64,000 nt of DNA from Bog-532 sp963720945 (GTDB lineage Bacteria > Actinomycetota > Actinomycetes > Streptosporangiales > Streptosporangiaceae). This document shows positions 25,804 to 33,504 of the stretch, piece by piece. The translations under genes were made by a program, and so were the position numbers. Position 1 is the first letter of the stretch. Each line of letters opens with the position of its first letter. Below the pieces are notes generated by a model that worked only from the letters and a program-made list of their open reading frames with translations, was not told the DNA's origin and searched no databases. Location: the NCBI GenBank assembly GCA_963720945.1, contig CAVRHH010000014.1, positions 141,254-205,253 of the forward strand. The letters are read 5' to 3'.

Positions 25804-26495
25804 GCCTGCGCGTCGTCGTGGCCGACGACCAGGCGCTGGTGCGCGTGGGCTTCCGCGGCATCATCGACGCCACCCCCGGCTTCACCGTGGTCGGCGAGGC
25901 CGGTAACGGGCGCGAAGCGGTCGAGGTGGCGCGGCGCGCCCGCCCCGACGTCATCCTGATGGACGTCCGGATGCCGCTGATGGACGGCATCGAAGCCACC
26001 CGCCAGATCACCAGCGCACCGGAAACCTGTCACATCCGCGCCCTCATCCTGACCACGTTCGACCTGGACGAATACGTCTACGCCGCGCTGCGGGCCGGCG
26101 CCAGCGGCTTCCTGCTGAAGGACACGCTGCCCGCGGACCTGCTGAGTGCGATCCGGGTCGTCGCCGCCGGTGACGCCCTGCTGGCGCCGAGCATCACGCG
26201 CAAGCTGATCGGCGAGTTCGCGCGGCTGCCGACCGCGGAAACGCGCGGCCTGGACGGCTCGGGGGACCCGGACGGCGCGGGCACGCTGAGCGGGCTCACC
26301 GAACGCGAGATCGAGGTGCTGGCCCTGGTCGCGCGGGGCATGTCCAACGCCGAGATCGCCGATCACCTGACGATCAGCCCGGCGACCGCCAAGACTCACG
26401 TTGGCCACCTGCTGGCCAAGCTGCGCGCCCGCGACCGCGTCCAGCTGGTGATCCTCGGCTACCAGAGCGGCCTGGTCAAGGTAGGCGGGTGTTAG
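25800..26495 (+). CDS. NarL/FixJ-type response regulator
   Basis: DNA-binding partner of the preceding kinase, 231 residues. The receiver has the acidic pair Asp9-Asp10, phosphoacceptor Asp55 in ILMDVRMPLMDG, a Thr in LILTTFDLDEY and Lys in GFLLKDTLP. The LuxR-type helix-turn-helix at about 165-225 reads LTEREIEVLALVARGMSNAEIA followed by SPATAKTHVGHLLAKL. ATG at 25800 overlaps the kinase stop. Its targets cannot be told; a dispersed repeat follows its stop directly. Confidence 0.93.
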   Translation: MSLRVVVADDQALVRVGFRGIIDATPGFTVVGEAGNGREAVEVARRARPDVILMDVRMPLMDGIEATRQITSAPETCHIRALILTTFDLDEYVYAALRAGASGFLLKDTLPADLLSAIRVVAAGDALLAPSITRKLIGEFARLPTAETRGLDGSGDPDGAGTLSGLTEREIEVLALVARGMSNAEIADHLTISPATAKTHVGHLLAKLRARDRVQLVILGYQSGLVKVGGC

Positions 26496-26510
26496 TCCCG
26501 GCGGGACGCC

Positions 26511-26790
26511 GTAGCGCAGCGGGGGTTACGGCGAGACGCTCATACCGGCCCAGCGAACCGGGCCTCGTGCCCGGTGAGTGGCCGGTGTTACCGGCGAGCA
26601 CCGCCCGCGGGCTACGGAGAGACGCTCGTAACCGGCCCAGCGATCCCGGCCTCAGGCCGGGTGAGTGGCCGGTGTGTCGGCGAGCACCGCCCGCGGGCGC
26701 GCGGAGCGCGTGCGGGGGGTCCGGGGGCGAAGTACCCCCGCGGGGCGCGGAGCGCGTGCGGGGGTTCCGGGGGGTCGTCCCCCCGGGCTA
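26511..26790 (-). repeat. Composite palindromic repeat locus (inverted orientation)
   Basis: The gap after the response regulator (26496-26808) is filled by a modular repeat. Read on the minus strand it has a hairpin of CCGGGGGG-ACGA-CCCCCCGG (26766-26785), a duplicated segment around GCACGCGCTCCGCG, then two modules of ACCGGCCACTC...GGCCGGTTACGAGCG type, each with an inner GC stem and ending in CTCGCCGTAAC-like sequence. The same modules occur near 30.5, 35.1 and 63.5 kb. It may terminate both the regulator and ctaF messages. No ORF in it is supported. Confidence 0.8.
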
Positions 26791-26808
26791 GCACGTCGCC
26801 GCCCCGAA

Positions 26809-27204
26809 TCAATGAGCGTAGTGGCCGCGGTAGTACTCGAAGACGAAGCCGATGGTGGCGAACATCGTCATCAGGGCGCCGATCAGGAACAGCCACCAGC
26901 CCATGGCGAAGCCGGCCGCGGCGACCGCGCAGGAGAAGCCGACGAACAGCGGCCACCAGCTGTGCGGGCTGAAGAAGCCGATCTCCCCGGTGCCCTCGGC
27001 GATCTCGCCCTGCGGGTTGTCCTCCGGCCGCTCCGGCAGGCGCCGGCCGGTGAACAGCACGTAGAAGCCGGCCAGGATGGCCAGGCCCACCGCGAACGCC
27101 AGCGCCGCGGTGCCCGTCGGGTCCTTCGAGTAGTACCAGTAGATGACGTCCACGCCGCCGAAGAACGCCGCGCAGCCCATGAACAGCCAGCCTTCGACCT
27201 TCAT
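26809..27204 (-). CDS. ctaF: Cytochrome c oxidase subunit IV (actinobacterial CtaF)
   Basis: Membrane protein of 131 residues with four predicted helices, the actinobacterium-specific fourth subunit of the aa3 oxidase. Typical stretches are MKVEGWLFMGCAAFFGGVD at the start, the PQGEIAEGTGEIGFFSPHSWWPL loop and the FEYYRGHYAH end. It lies 48 bases after ctaD on the same strand, so it closes a ctaC-ctaD-ctaF operon. It stabilises the bc1-aa3 supercomplex in family members whose structure is known. Confidence 0.95.
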   Translation of the reverse strand: MKVEGWLFMGCAAFFGGVDVIYWYYSKDPTGTAALAFAVGLAILAGFYVLFTGRRLPERPEDNPQGEIAEGTGEIGFFSPHSWWPLFVGFSCAVAAAGFAMGWWLFLIGALMTMFATIGFVFEYYRGHYAH

Positions 27205-27252
27205 GCGAACCTCACCCTCACCAAGCCGTACATGGTCAGCAGAGTCTTTCCG

Positions 27253-29001
27253 TTACTCGTCGGCGGATGGGGGCGCGATCTGATCGACGGGCGGATCGAG
27301 CGTCTGGGTGAGCTCCCGGGAGGCCATGCCCCACCTGACGTGCGGGTAATGCAGGTCGAACGCGGGCCGCTCGGACCGGATACGCGGGATCCGGTAGAAG
27401 TTGTGCCGCGGCGGCGGGCAGGACGTGGCCCACTCCAGCGAACTGCCAAAGCCCCACGGGTCCTCGACGTTGACCTTCTCCCCGTACCGCCACGTCTTAT
27501 AGACGTTGTAGAAGAAGATCAGGATCGACAGGGTCAGGACCCAGGACCCGATCGACGAGATCTGGTTCAGCGTCGTCACGTTGCCGGGCAGATCCGGGTA
27601 GTTGGCGATGCGGCGCGGCATGCCTTCCACACCGATCCAGTGCTGGACCAGGAACGTCATGTTGAACCCGATGAACATCAGCCAGAACTGGATCTTGCCG
27701 ATCCGGTCGTCGAGCTTCTTGCCGGTCATCTTCGGCCACCAGAAGTAGAAGCCCGCAAACATCTCGAACAGCACGGTCCCGGCCAGCACGTAGTGGAAGT
27801 GCGCGACCACGAAGTAGGAGTCGCTGACCGCGAAGTCCAGCGGCGGGGACGCCAGCATGATCCCGGTGATGCCACCGAACAGGAACACGATCAGGAACCC
27901 GACCGTGAACAGCATCGGCGGCTCGAACGTGAGCTGGCCGCGCCACATCGTGCCCGCCCAGTTGAAGAACTTCACCCCGGTCGGGACCGCGATCAGGAAC
28001 GTCATAAACGAGAAGAACGGGAGCAGCACGCCGCCGGTGGTGAACATGTGGTGCGCCCACACCGTCATCGACAGGCCCGCGATCGAGATCGTCGCGGCGA
28101 TCAGGCCCTTGTAGCCGAACAGCGGCTTGCGGCTGAACACCGGCAGGATCTCGGTCGCGATGCCGAAGAACGGCAGCGCGAGGATGTACACCTCCGGGTG
28201 GCCGAAGAACCAGAACAGGTTCTGCCATAGCAAGGCACCGCCGGTCGCGGCGTCGAACACGTGCGCGCCGAGCCGCCGGTCGATCTCCAGCACCAGCAGC
28301 GCCGCCGCCAGCGGCGGGAACGCGAGCAGGATCAGCATGCTGGTGAGCAGGGTGTTCCAGGTGAACATCGACATCCGGAACATCGTCATGCCGGGGCACC
28401 GCAGGCAGAAGATCGTGGTGATGAAGTTGACGCCGCCGAGGATGGTCCCCAGCCCGGACAGCGTCAGCCCCATGACCCACATGTCCGCGCCGACGCCGGG
28501 CGAGTACACCGCACTGGTCAGCGGCGAGTAGGCGTACCAGCCGAAGGCAGCCGCCCCGCCGGGAGCCAGGAAGCTGGCCACCACGATGAGCCCGCCGAAC
28601 AGGAACAAGTAGTAGCTGAGCAGGTTCATCCGCGGGAACGCCACGTCGGGCGCGCCGATCTGCAGCGGCATGACCACGTTCGCGAACCCGATGAACAGCG
28701 GGGTGGCGAACAGCAGCAGCATGATCGTGCCGTGGATGGTGAACAGCTCGTTGTACACCTGGTCGGAGACGATGTGGTTCTCGGGCTCGAAGAGCTGCAG
28801 CCGGATGATGATCGCCATGATGCCGGCGATGATGAAGAACGCGAACGAGGTGATCAGGTACATGTACCCGATGACCTTGTGGTCGGTCGACGACAGCCAG
28901 CCCGCCAGAACGGACCCCTTGCGCTCGGTGCGCTTACCCGGGATGACCGGCGTGCCGGCGGGCGGCAGGCCGGTGACCGGCTGCTGTTCGATCGTGCTCA
29001 C
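27253..29001 (-). CDS. ctaD: Cytochrome c oxidase subunit I
   Basis: Catalytic subunit of 582 residues with 12 transmembrane helices carrying heme a, heme a3 and Cu-B. Visible are the FTIHGTIMLLLFATPL region with a heme a ligand, WFFGHPEVYILALP with the His-Tyr cross-link pair, WAHHMFTTG with two Cu-B His residues, and SYFVVAHFHYVLAG with the a3 and a ligands. GTG at 29001 follows aggag and overlaps the ctaC stop by four bases (GTGA); the open frame upstream belongs to ctaC DNA. Length is normal for actinobacteria. Confidence 0.97.
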   Translation of the reverse strand: MSTIEQQPVTGLPPAGTPVIPGKRTERKGSVLAGWLSSTDHKVIGYMYLITSFAFFIIAGIMAIIIRLQLFEPENHIVSDQVYNELFTIHGTIMLLLFATPLFIGFANVVMPLQIGAPDVAFPRMNLLSYYLFLFGGLIVVASFLAPGGAAAFGWYAYSPLTSAVYSPGVGADMWVMGLTLSGLGTILGGVNFITTIFCLRCPGMTMFRMSMFTWNTLLTSMLILLAFPPLAAALLVLEIDRRLGAHVFDAATGGALLWQNLFWFFGHPEVYILALPFFGIATEILPVFSRKPLFGYKGLIAATISIAGLSMTVWAHHMFTTGGVLLPFFSFMTFLIAVPTGVKFFNWAGTMWRGQLTFEPPMLFTVGFLIVFLFGGITGIMLASPPLDFAVSDSYFVVAHFHYVLAGTVLFEMFAGFYFWWPKMTGKKLDDRIGKIQFWLMFIGFNMTFLVQHWIGVEGMPRRIANYPDLPGNVTTLNQISSIGSWVLTLSILIFFYNVYKTWRYGEKVNVEDPWGFGSSLEWATSCPPPRHNFYRIPRIRSERPAFDLHYPHVRWGMASRELTQTLDPPVDQIAPPSADE

Positions 29002-29837
29002 TTGACACCACTCCTGGAAGCCGTCGTCGTCGCAGGCTGCCCGCTGGATGACGAGTTCGATGCCGCCTGCCGCGACGAAATCCACTGCCGGAACTGATCC
29101 GGGGTCACCACCTTGAGGGTGAACAGCATGCGGCTGTGGTAAAGCCCGCACAGTTCGCTGCAGTGGCCGAGGTACGTGCCGGTCTTGGTCAGCGTGACCT
29201 GGAAATGGTTCGGGTGACCGGGGATGACGTCCCGCTTGAACAGGAACTCCGGCATCCAGAACGAATGGATCACGTCCGGCGAGGTGAGGTTGAACCGGAC
29301 GGTCTCGCCGGTCGGCAGCTCAAGCAGCGGCAGGGGCCCGGGGTACATCACGCCGTTGTCGGTCACGTTGTACTGCGGGTACTGGAACTGCCAGCTCCAC
29401 TGGTAGCCGACGACGTTGACCGTCACGTTCGGGTTCGAGGACAGATTGTCGATGTAGTTCTCGTCCTTCGCCGTGTAGTAGAAGAGCACGGCGATGAGCA
29501 CGAACGGCAGGGCCGTGTACAGGATCTCGATCGGAAGGTTGTACCGGACCTGCGGGGGAAGCCGGTCACCCCGCTTGCGGTGGAAGACCACCGCCCACAG
29601 GATCAGTCCCCACACCAAGATCGCGACCGACATACCGGCGATCCATGACCCCTGCCAGAGGTGGAGCGTCACGCGTCCCTGCTGGGTGATGGGATCGGGG
29701 AAGCCGATGCGCGTGAACGTGTCGTTCGTGCAGCCGGTCAGGGCGACCAGCACCACGGCAAGGGCGGCCGCGCGCGGCACCCAGCGGCGCGGCCTGCCTG
29801 CGCGTCCGCTGCGCTGAGCGGGGCGGATGGGAGTCAA
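28998..29837 (-). CDS. ctaC: Cytochrome c oxidase subunit II (lipoprotein)
   Basis: Cu-A subunit of 279 residues that accepts electrons from QcrC. A lipobox VALTGC marks a lipoprotein signal after an Arg-rich n-region, followed by two transmembrane helices and a cupredoxin domain. The Cu-A ligands are in DVIHSFWMPEF and CSELCGLYHSRM. I chose TTG at 29837, which has ggaagg eight bases upstream and directly precedes the signal peptide; the longer open frame is not protein-like. Its TGA overlaps the ctaD GTG. Confidence 0.93.
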   Translation of the reverse strand: MTPIRPAQRSGRAGRPRRWVPRAAALAVVLVALTGCTNDTFTRIGFPDPITQQGRVTLHLWQGSWIAGMSVAILVWGLILWAVVFHRKRGDRLPPQVRYNLPIEILYTALPFVLIAVLFYYTAKDENYIDNLSSNPNVTVNVVGYQWSWQFQYPQYNVTDNGVMYPGPLPLLELPTGETVRFNLTSPDVIHSFWMPEFLFKRDVIPGHPNHFQVTLTKTGTYLGHCSELCGLYHSRMLFTLKVVTPDQFRQWISSRQAASNSSSSGQPATTTASRSGVK

Positions 29838-30049
29838 CGAAATGCCTTCCGGGCAGGGTGTCCCCGGCTTGCGGAGCCGGTGCTCACGTCCTTCTACAGC
29901 GTGTCGTGGAAACAGTATCGCGCTTCCGTCTCTCATGGTCGGGGACCCCCGGCGTTTTTCCGGCCTGCCTAGTCGGGGCCGGCGCACGCCGGAACCCCGG
30001 TGACGCGCAGGCCCGTGCCAGCCCGGGCCGGCATGAAGATCATAACGAA

Positions 30050-30079
30050 TTGAAGTCAAATGACTTCAAAGTGTATTGT
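30050..30079 (+). promoter_or_regulatory. Candidate promoter with palindromic operator ahead of the TusA-like gene
   Basis: TTGAAGTCA-AA-TGACTTCAA (30050-30069) is a perfect 9-2-9 inverted repeat in an AT-rich patch of an otherwise GC-rich region. Its first six bases (TTGAAG) can serve as -35, with TATTGT at 30074-30079 as -10 after an 18-base spacer. A dimeric repressor bound here would block the promoter. The start codon of the TusA-like gene is about 50 bases downstream. Confidence 0.5.
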
Positions 30080-30130
30080 CGAGCGCAGGACACAAGTGTC
30101 AGGGCATCATGGGGACATGGGCGTGATCGC

Positions 30131-30466
30131 ATGAGCAACCGCTGGTTTGGCCGGGACGGCCAGCCGGAGCAGGCCACGGACGGCCTGGCCGGGGCGGCCA
30201 CCAATGGCCTGACCGGGACCGCAGACCCGGCGGCGCCCACCCCGCTGCTGACGATCGACGCGCTGGGCCGCAAGTGCCCCATCCCCATCATCATGCTGGC
30301 GGAGCGCATCGGCGAGGTGCCGATCGGCTCGGTCATCGCCGTGCTGGCCGATGACCCGGCGGCCGAAAAAGACGTACCCGCGTGGTGCCTGATGAAGTCC
30401 CACGATCACGTGCTGACCCAGCCGCTGGAGCGCGGCTGGGCGATCCTCATCCGCCGCGGGTACTGA
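30131..30466 (+). CDS. TusA-family sulfurtransferase-like protein
   Basis: Protein of 111 residues with the TusA/SirA fold. After a 40-residue low-complexity N-terminus comes IDALGRKCPIPIIML, containing the CPxP motif whose Cys carries persulfide sulfur in family members, then IAVLADDPAAEKDVPAWC and a second conserved Cys. It may move sulfur for cofactor or tRNA thiolation, or mature respiratory proteins; the partner is unknown. The ATG at 30131 is the only sensible start. It is divergent from ctaC and preceded by a palindromic operator candidate. A triplicated repeat begins three bases after the stop. Confidence 0.85.
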   Translation: MSNRWFGRDGQPEQATDGLAGAATNGLTGTADPAAPTPLLTIDALGRKCPIPIIMLAERIGEVPIGSVIAVLADDPAAEKDVPAWCLMKSHDHVLTQPLERGWAILIRRGY

Positions 30467-30468
30467 AT

Positions 30469-30860
30469 GGCCCGGGGGGACGACCCCCCGGAACCCCCCG
30501 CATGCGCTCCGCGCCCGCGCGGTGGTACTTCGCCGGCACACCAGCGCTCGCCGGGCCTGACGGCCCGGCTCGCTGTGCTGGCCCGGGGGGACGACCCCCC
30601 GGAACCCCCCGCATGCGCTCCGCGCCCGCGCGGTGGTACTTCGCCGGCACACCAGCGCTCGCCGGGCCTGACGGCCCGGCTCGCTGTGCTGGCCCGGGGG
30701 GACGACCCCCCGGAACCCCCCGCATGCGCTCCGCGCCCGCGCGGTGGTACTTCGCCGGCACACCAGCGCTCGCCGGGCCTGACGGCCCGGCTCGCTGGCC
30801 GGTTACGAGCGTCTCGCCGTAGGTCCCGCTGGGTGCTCAGCCGATAGCACCGGCCGCACA
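30469..30860 (+). repeat. Triplicated 111-bp palindromic repeat plus trailing module
   Basis: Three near-identical 111-bp units start at 30469, 30580 and 30691. Each has a CCGGGGGG-ACGA-CCCCCCGG hairpin, a spacer with GGTGGTACTTCGCCGGCACA and a second hairpin GCCGGGCC-TGAC-GGCCCGGC. The last unit runs into GGCCGGTTACGAGCGTCTCG and a degenerate trailing module. It starts three bases after the TusA-like stop and ends nine bases before the next minus-strand gene. The 111-base period keeps all frames open, so ORFs predicted here are artefacts. Confidence 0.9.
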
Positions 30861-30868
30861 CCGGGTCG

Positions 30869-31690
30869 CTACGTGTGCAGCTGGGCGAACGCGGCGCGGG
30901 CGACGGCGAGCGACCCGGCGGACAGCTGGCTCATCGACACCGGGCCGTAATCCCCGCGGTTGGACCGGTCCAGCCCGTTCAGGACGGCGGTGATAAGCAC
31001 GTTGTGGTAACGGACGATCGTGGTCGCGACGTCGGTGATGGCCCCGCCGACCTGGTAGACCTGGGTCGCCGTGAACGCCGCCGTGCCCAGGCCCGGCACC
31101 GTGGCGACCTGGGCGCGCGGGGCGCCGGTCCCGGCGGGCGGGTCCTGCTTCTGCTGCATCGCCCCGGCGTAGGCGTCGATGGCGGCGAACGTCGCACTTC
31201 CGTTCCCGCTGGCCAGGCCGTTGGGGCTGTAGGCCTGAATGTCGAGCTGGAGCAGCCGGTAGACGGGCGGGGCGTCCAGGGTCCAGTCACACTGGCTGTC
31301 CAGCACACCATCGAGCGGCGGCGGGGCCGCGACCTTGGGCTTGCCGGGCACGATGCCGCTGAGCGTGACCGCCGGAACCGCCGGGCACGCGGCCGGCGCC
31401 TTCTGGATCTCGCCCGGCAGGAACGTCGTGATCAGCGAACCGGGGGTGACGGTCGCCGGGCCCGAGCCGCCCGGGACCACCAGGACCAGGACCACGACCA
31501 GCACGGCGATGATGACCGCGGCCGCCGTTACCAGCCACCGCAGCGGGATGCGCCGCCTGCCGCGGTTCCGGTGACCGCGGCCGCCCAGGCGCGGTACCCG
31601 GCCAGGCCAGTCCGCGGGTATGACGTCGCCGGGTCGTTCCGGCGCGGAAGCGTCCGGCGGACGTGGCGGAAGTGACCCCTGCTCTGTCAC
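30869..31690 (-). CDS. Membrane-anchored extracytoplasmic protein (DUF3558-like)
   Basis: Protein of 273 residues: a Pro/Arg-rich cytoplasmic N-terminus, one transmembrane helix (about 51-73) and an outside domain. The domain contains two Cys (AACPAVPAV and DSQCDWTLD) that could pair; the DSQCDW motif resembles DUF3558 lipoprotein-type domains of actinobacteria. GTG at 31690 is preceded by ccggagg. No function is known. It is the last gene of a minus-strand group below alr-tsaE, 112 bases away, and its stop abuts the 30.5-kb repeat locus. Confidence 0.7.
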   Translation of the reverse strand: MTEQGSLPPRPPDASAPERPGDVIPADWPGRVPRLGGRGHRNRGRRRIPLRWLVTAAAVIIAVLVVVLVLVVPGGSGPATVTPGSLITTFLPGEIQKAPAACPAVPAVTLSGIVPGKPKVAAPPPLDGVLDSQCDWTLDAPPVYRLLQLDIQAYSPNGLASGNGSATFAAIDAYAGAMQQKQDPPAGTGAPRAQVATVPGLGTAAFTATQVYQVGGAITDVATTIVRYHNVLITAVLNGLDRSNRGDYGPVSMSQLSAGSLAVARAAFAQLHT

Positions 31691-31802
31691 AGCGCGCCTC
31701 CGGGGAAGGAATTGGAACGCTTGATCCTATGGCAACGGCGATCGGGCGCGCGGCCGGTTCCGCAGGGCCGGCGGCGCGCCGGCGATGCAGAGCGAGAGCC
31801 GG

Positions 31803-33416
31803 TCAGGCGGACGCGAAAGCGGCGCTGGCCCACCGGATGCCCACGCCGCTGATCCGCACCCTCCGCGCCTCGCCGGAGATCTCGATCGAGATCTCCAAAC
31901 GGTCCTCGGACAGTCCCTCGGCCAGGCCTTCGCCCCACTCGACAGCGGTCACCGAACTGGCGGTACCGGAGTCCAGGTCGAGGTCGTCGATCTCGGCCAC
32001 ACCGCCGAGACGGTACGCGTCGGCGTGCACCAGCGCCGGGCCATCGCGCAGCGACGGGTGGACCCGCGCGATGACAAACGTGGGAGACGTCACCGGACCA
32101 CGCACCCTCAGGCCGTCACCGATGCCCTGGACCAGGGTCGTCTTCCCGGCGCCGAGCGGGCCGCTGAGCACCAGCAGGTCACCGGCGCGCAGGCCGGACG
32201 CGATGCGGCGCCCCAGGGCGCGCATGTCCTCGGCCGTCGGGACCTCGATCTCCTCACGCATCGGCCCGCTCCGCCCCGCGGCCTCGCGGCCGGCATAGGT
32301 CCTCGGCACCCTGGCCCCGATACCGGTGACGATCTCGTAGGAAATGGTGCCCAGGGTCTCGCCCCACTCCTGGGCGGTGGGCTCACCGTCATCGCCAGGG
32401 CCGAAGAGCACGACCTCCTCGCCGGCCGTGACCGGCTCATCCCCGAAGTCGACGACGAACTGGTCCATGCAGACGGTCCCGGCGACCCGCCACCGGCAGC
32501 CCCGCGCCTGCACCAGCGCGCGGCCCGCGGCGGACCGCGGCACGCCGTCCGCATAGCCGAGCGGTACCAGGCCCAGTGTGGTCTCCGCCGTGGTCACGTA
32601 GCGGTGCCCGTAGGAGACTCCGGTGCCCGGCGGTACCCGCTTCACCTGGGCCAGCCGCGCGGTGAGCGTCATGGCCGGCCGCAACCAGCCGGGAGCACCC
32701 CCGGGCAGCGTGGACAGGCCGTAGATGGCGCCGCCCAGCCGCACCAGATCCAGCCGCGATGGCGGGAAGGTCAGTGCGCCTGCGGTATTGGCGATATGCC
32801 TGACCTCGGGGCTCAGGCCGGCCTTCTCCGCGTGATCGGCCGCCTCACCGAACCGGGTGAGCTGCGCCGCGATCGACGGATGCCCCGGTTCGTCGGCGCA
32901 GGCGAAATGCGACCACAGGCCGGCCACCCGTAGTGCGCCGCCGGCCTGGGCGGCCAGCGCCGCATCGACCACGGCAGGCCACTCCGCCCTGGTCGCCCCG
33001 CCCCGGCTGAGCCCGGTGTCGGCCTTGAGGTGCAGCCGGGCCACCCGTCCGGCACGCCCGGCCGCGGCCGCGATCTGCCGTACCATCGGGACCGATCCGG
33101 CGGTCAGGTCGATCCCGGCGGCGATGGCGTCCGCGTGCGCGTCCTCACCCAGCGCCATCAGGCACAGCACGGGCACCGTGATCCCGGCCCGGCGCAGCCG
33201 CAGCGCCTCGGCCACGTGCACGACGCCGAGCCAGTCGGCACCGCCGGCCACGGCGGCGTGGCCGGCCTGGGTGATGCCATGGCCGTACCCGTCCGCTTTG
33301 ACGACGGCCATGACCTGGCTGCCGTTCATCCGCTCCCGCAGGACCGCCACGTTACGGGTGATCGCGGCCAGGTCGACCGGCGCCTGGGCGTGGTAGGTGT
33401 CTCCTGGCCCGTCCAT
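31803..33416 (-). CDS. Fused alanine racemase-TsaE protein
   Basis: A single 537-residue frame with no stop joins two enzymes. Residues 1-378 are PLP-dependent alanine racemase, making D-Ala for peptidoglycan: Lys40 in VVKADGYGHG binds PLP, Tyr269 in GVSYGHRY is the second base, and CMDQFVVD is conserved. Residues 386-537 are TsaE, the ATPase of the tRNA t6A37 complex: Walker A GPLGAGKTT (419-427), SPTFVIA, HADAYRL and VEWGEG. An internal ATG at 32261 (residue 386), with ggag upstream, could also give free TsaE. The linker is only about ten residues. ATG at 33416 has a weak binding site; GTG at 33482 is an alternative. Confidence 0.88.
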   Translation of the reverse strand: MDGPGDTYHAQAPVDLAAITRNVAVLRERMNGSQVMAVVKADGYGHGITQAGHAAVAGGADWLGVVHVAEALRLRRAGITVPVLCLMALGEDAHADAIAAGIDLTAGSVPMVRQIAAAAGRAGRVARLHLKADTGLSRGGATRAEWPAVVDAALAAQAGGALRVAGLWSHFACADEPGHPSIAAQLTRFGEAADHAEKAGLSPEVRHIANTAGALTFPPSRLDLVRLGGAIYGLSTLPGGAPGWLRPAMTLTARLAQVKRVPPGTGVSYGHRYVTTAETTLGLVPLGYADGVPRSAAGRALVQARGCRWRVAGTVCMDQFVVDFGDEPVTAGEEVVLFGPGDDGEPTAQEWGETLGTISYEIVTGIGARVPRTYAGREAAGRSGPMREEIEVPTAEDMRALGRRIASGLRAGDLLVLSGPLGAGKTTLVQGIGDGLRVRGPVTSPTFVIARVHPSLRDGPALVHADAYRLGGVAEIDDLDLDSGTASSVTAVEWGEGLAEGLSEDRLEISIEISGEARRVRISGVGIRWASAAFASA

Positions 33417-33504
33417 GAACGTCAAGTCTGCCAGGCCCGGGCGGCTGCCCCGTACGTGCTCGGAATCGCCGTACGCTCGCACAATGGCCCGTTCGGCCGG
33501 ACCA

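Noticed and set aside
26665..28230. 521-codon plus-strand frame opposite ctaF/ctaD
   Set aside because: Antisense shadow of the oxidase genes; rich in His/Arg/Glu with no recognisable domain.
30107..30861. Several repetitive ORFs on both strands in the 30.5-kb array
   Set aside because: The 111-bp period keeps frames open artificially; predicted peptides only repeat the DNA unit and have no start signals.
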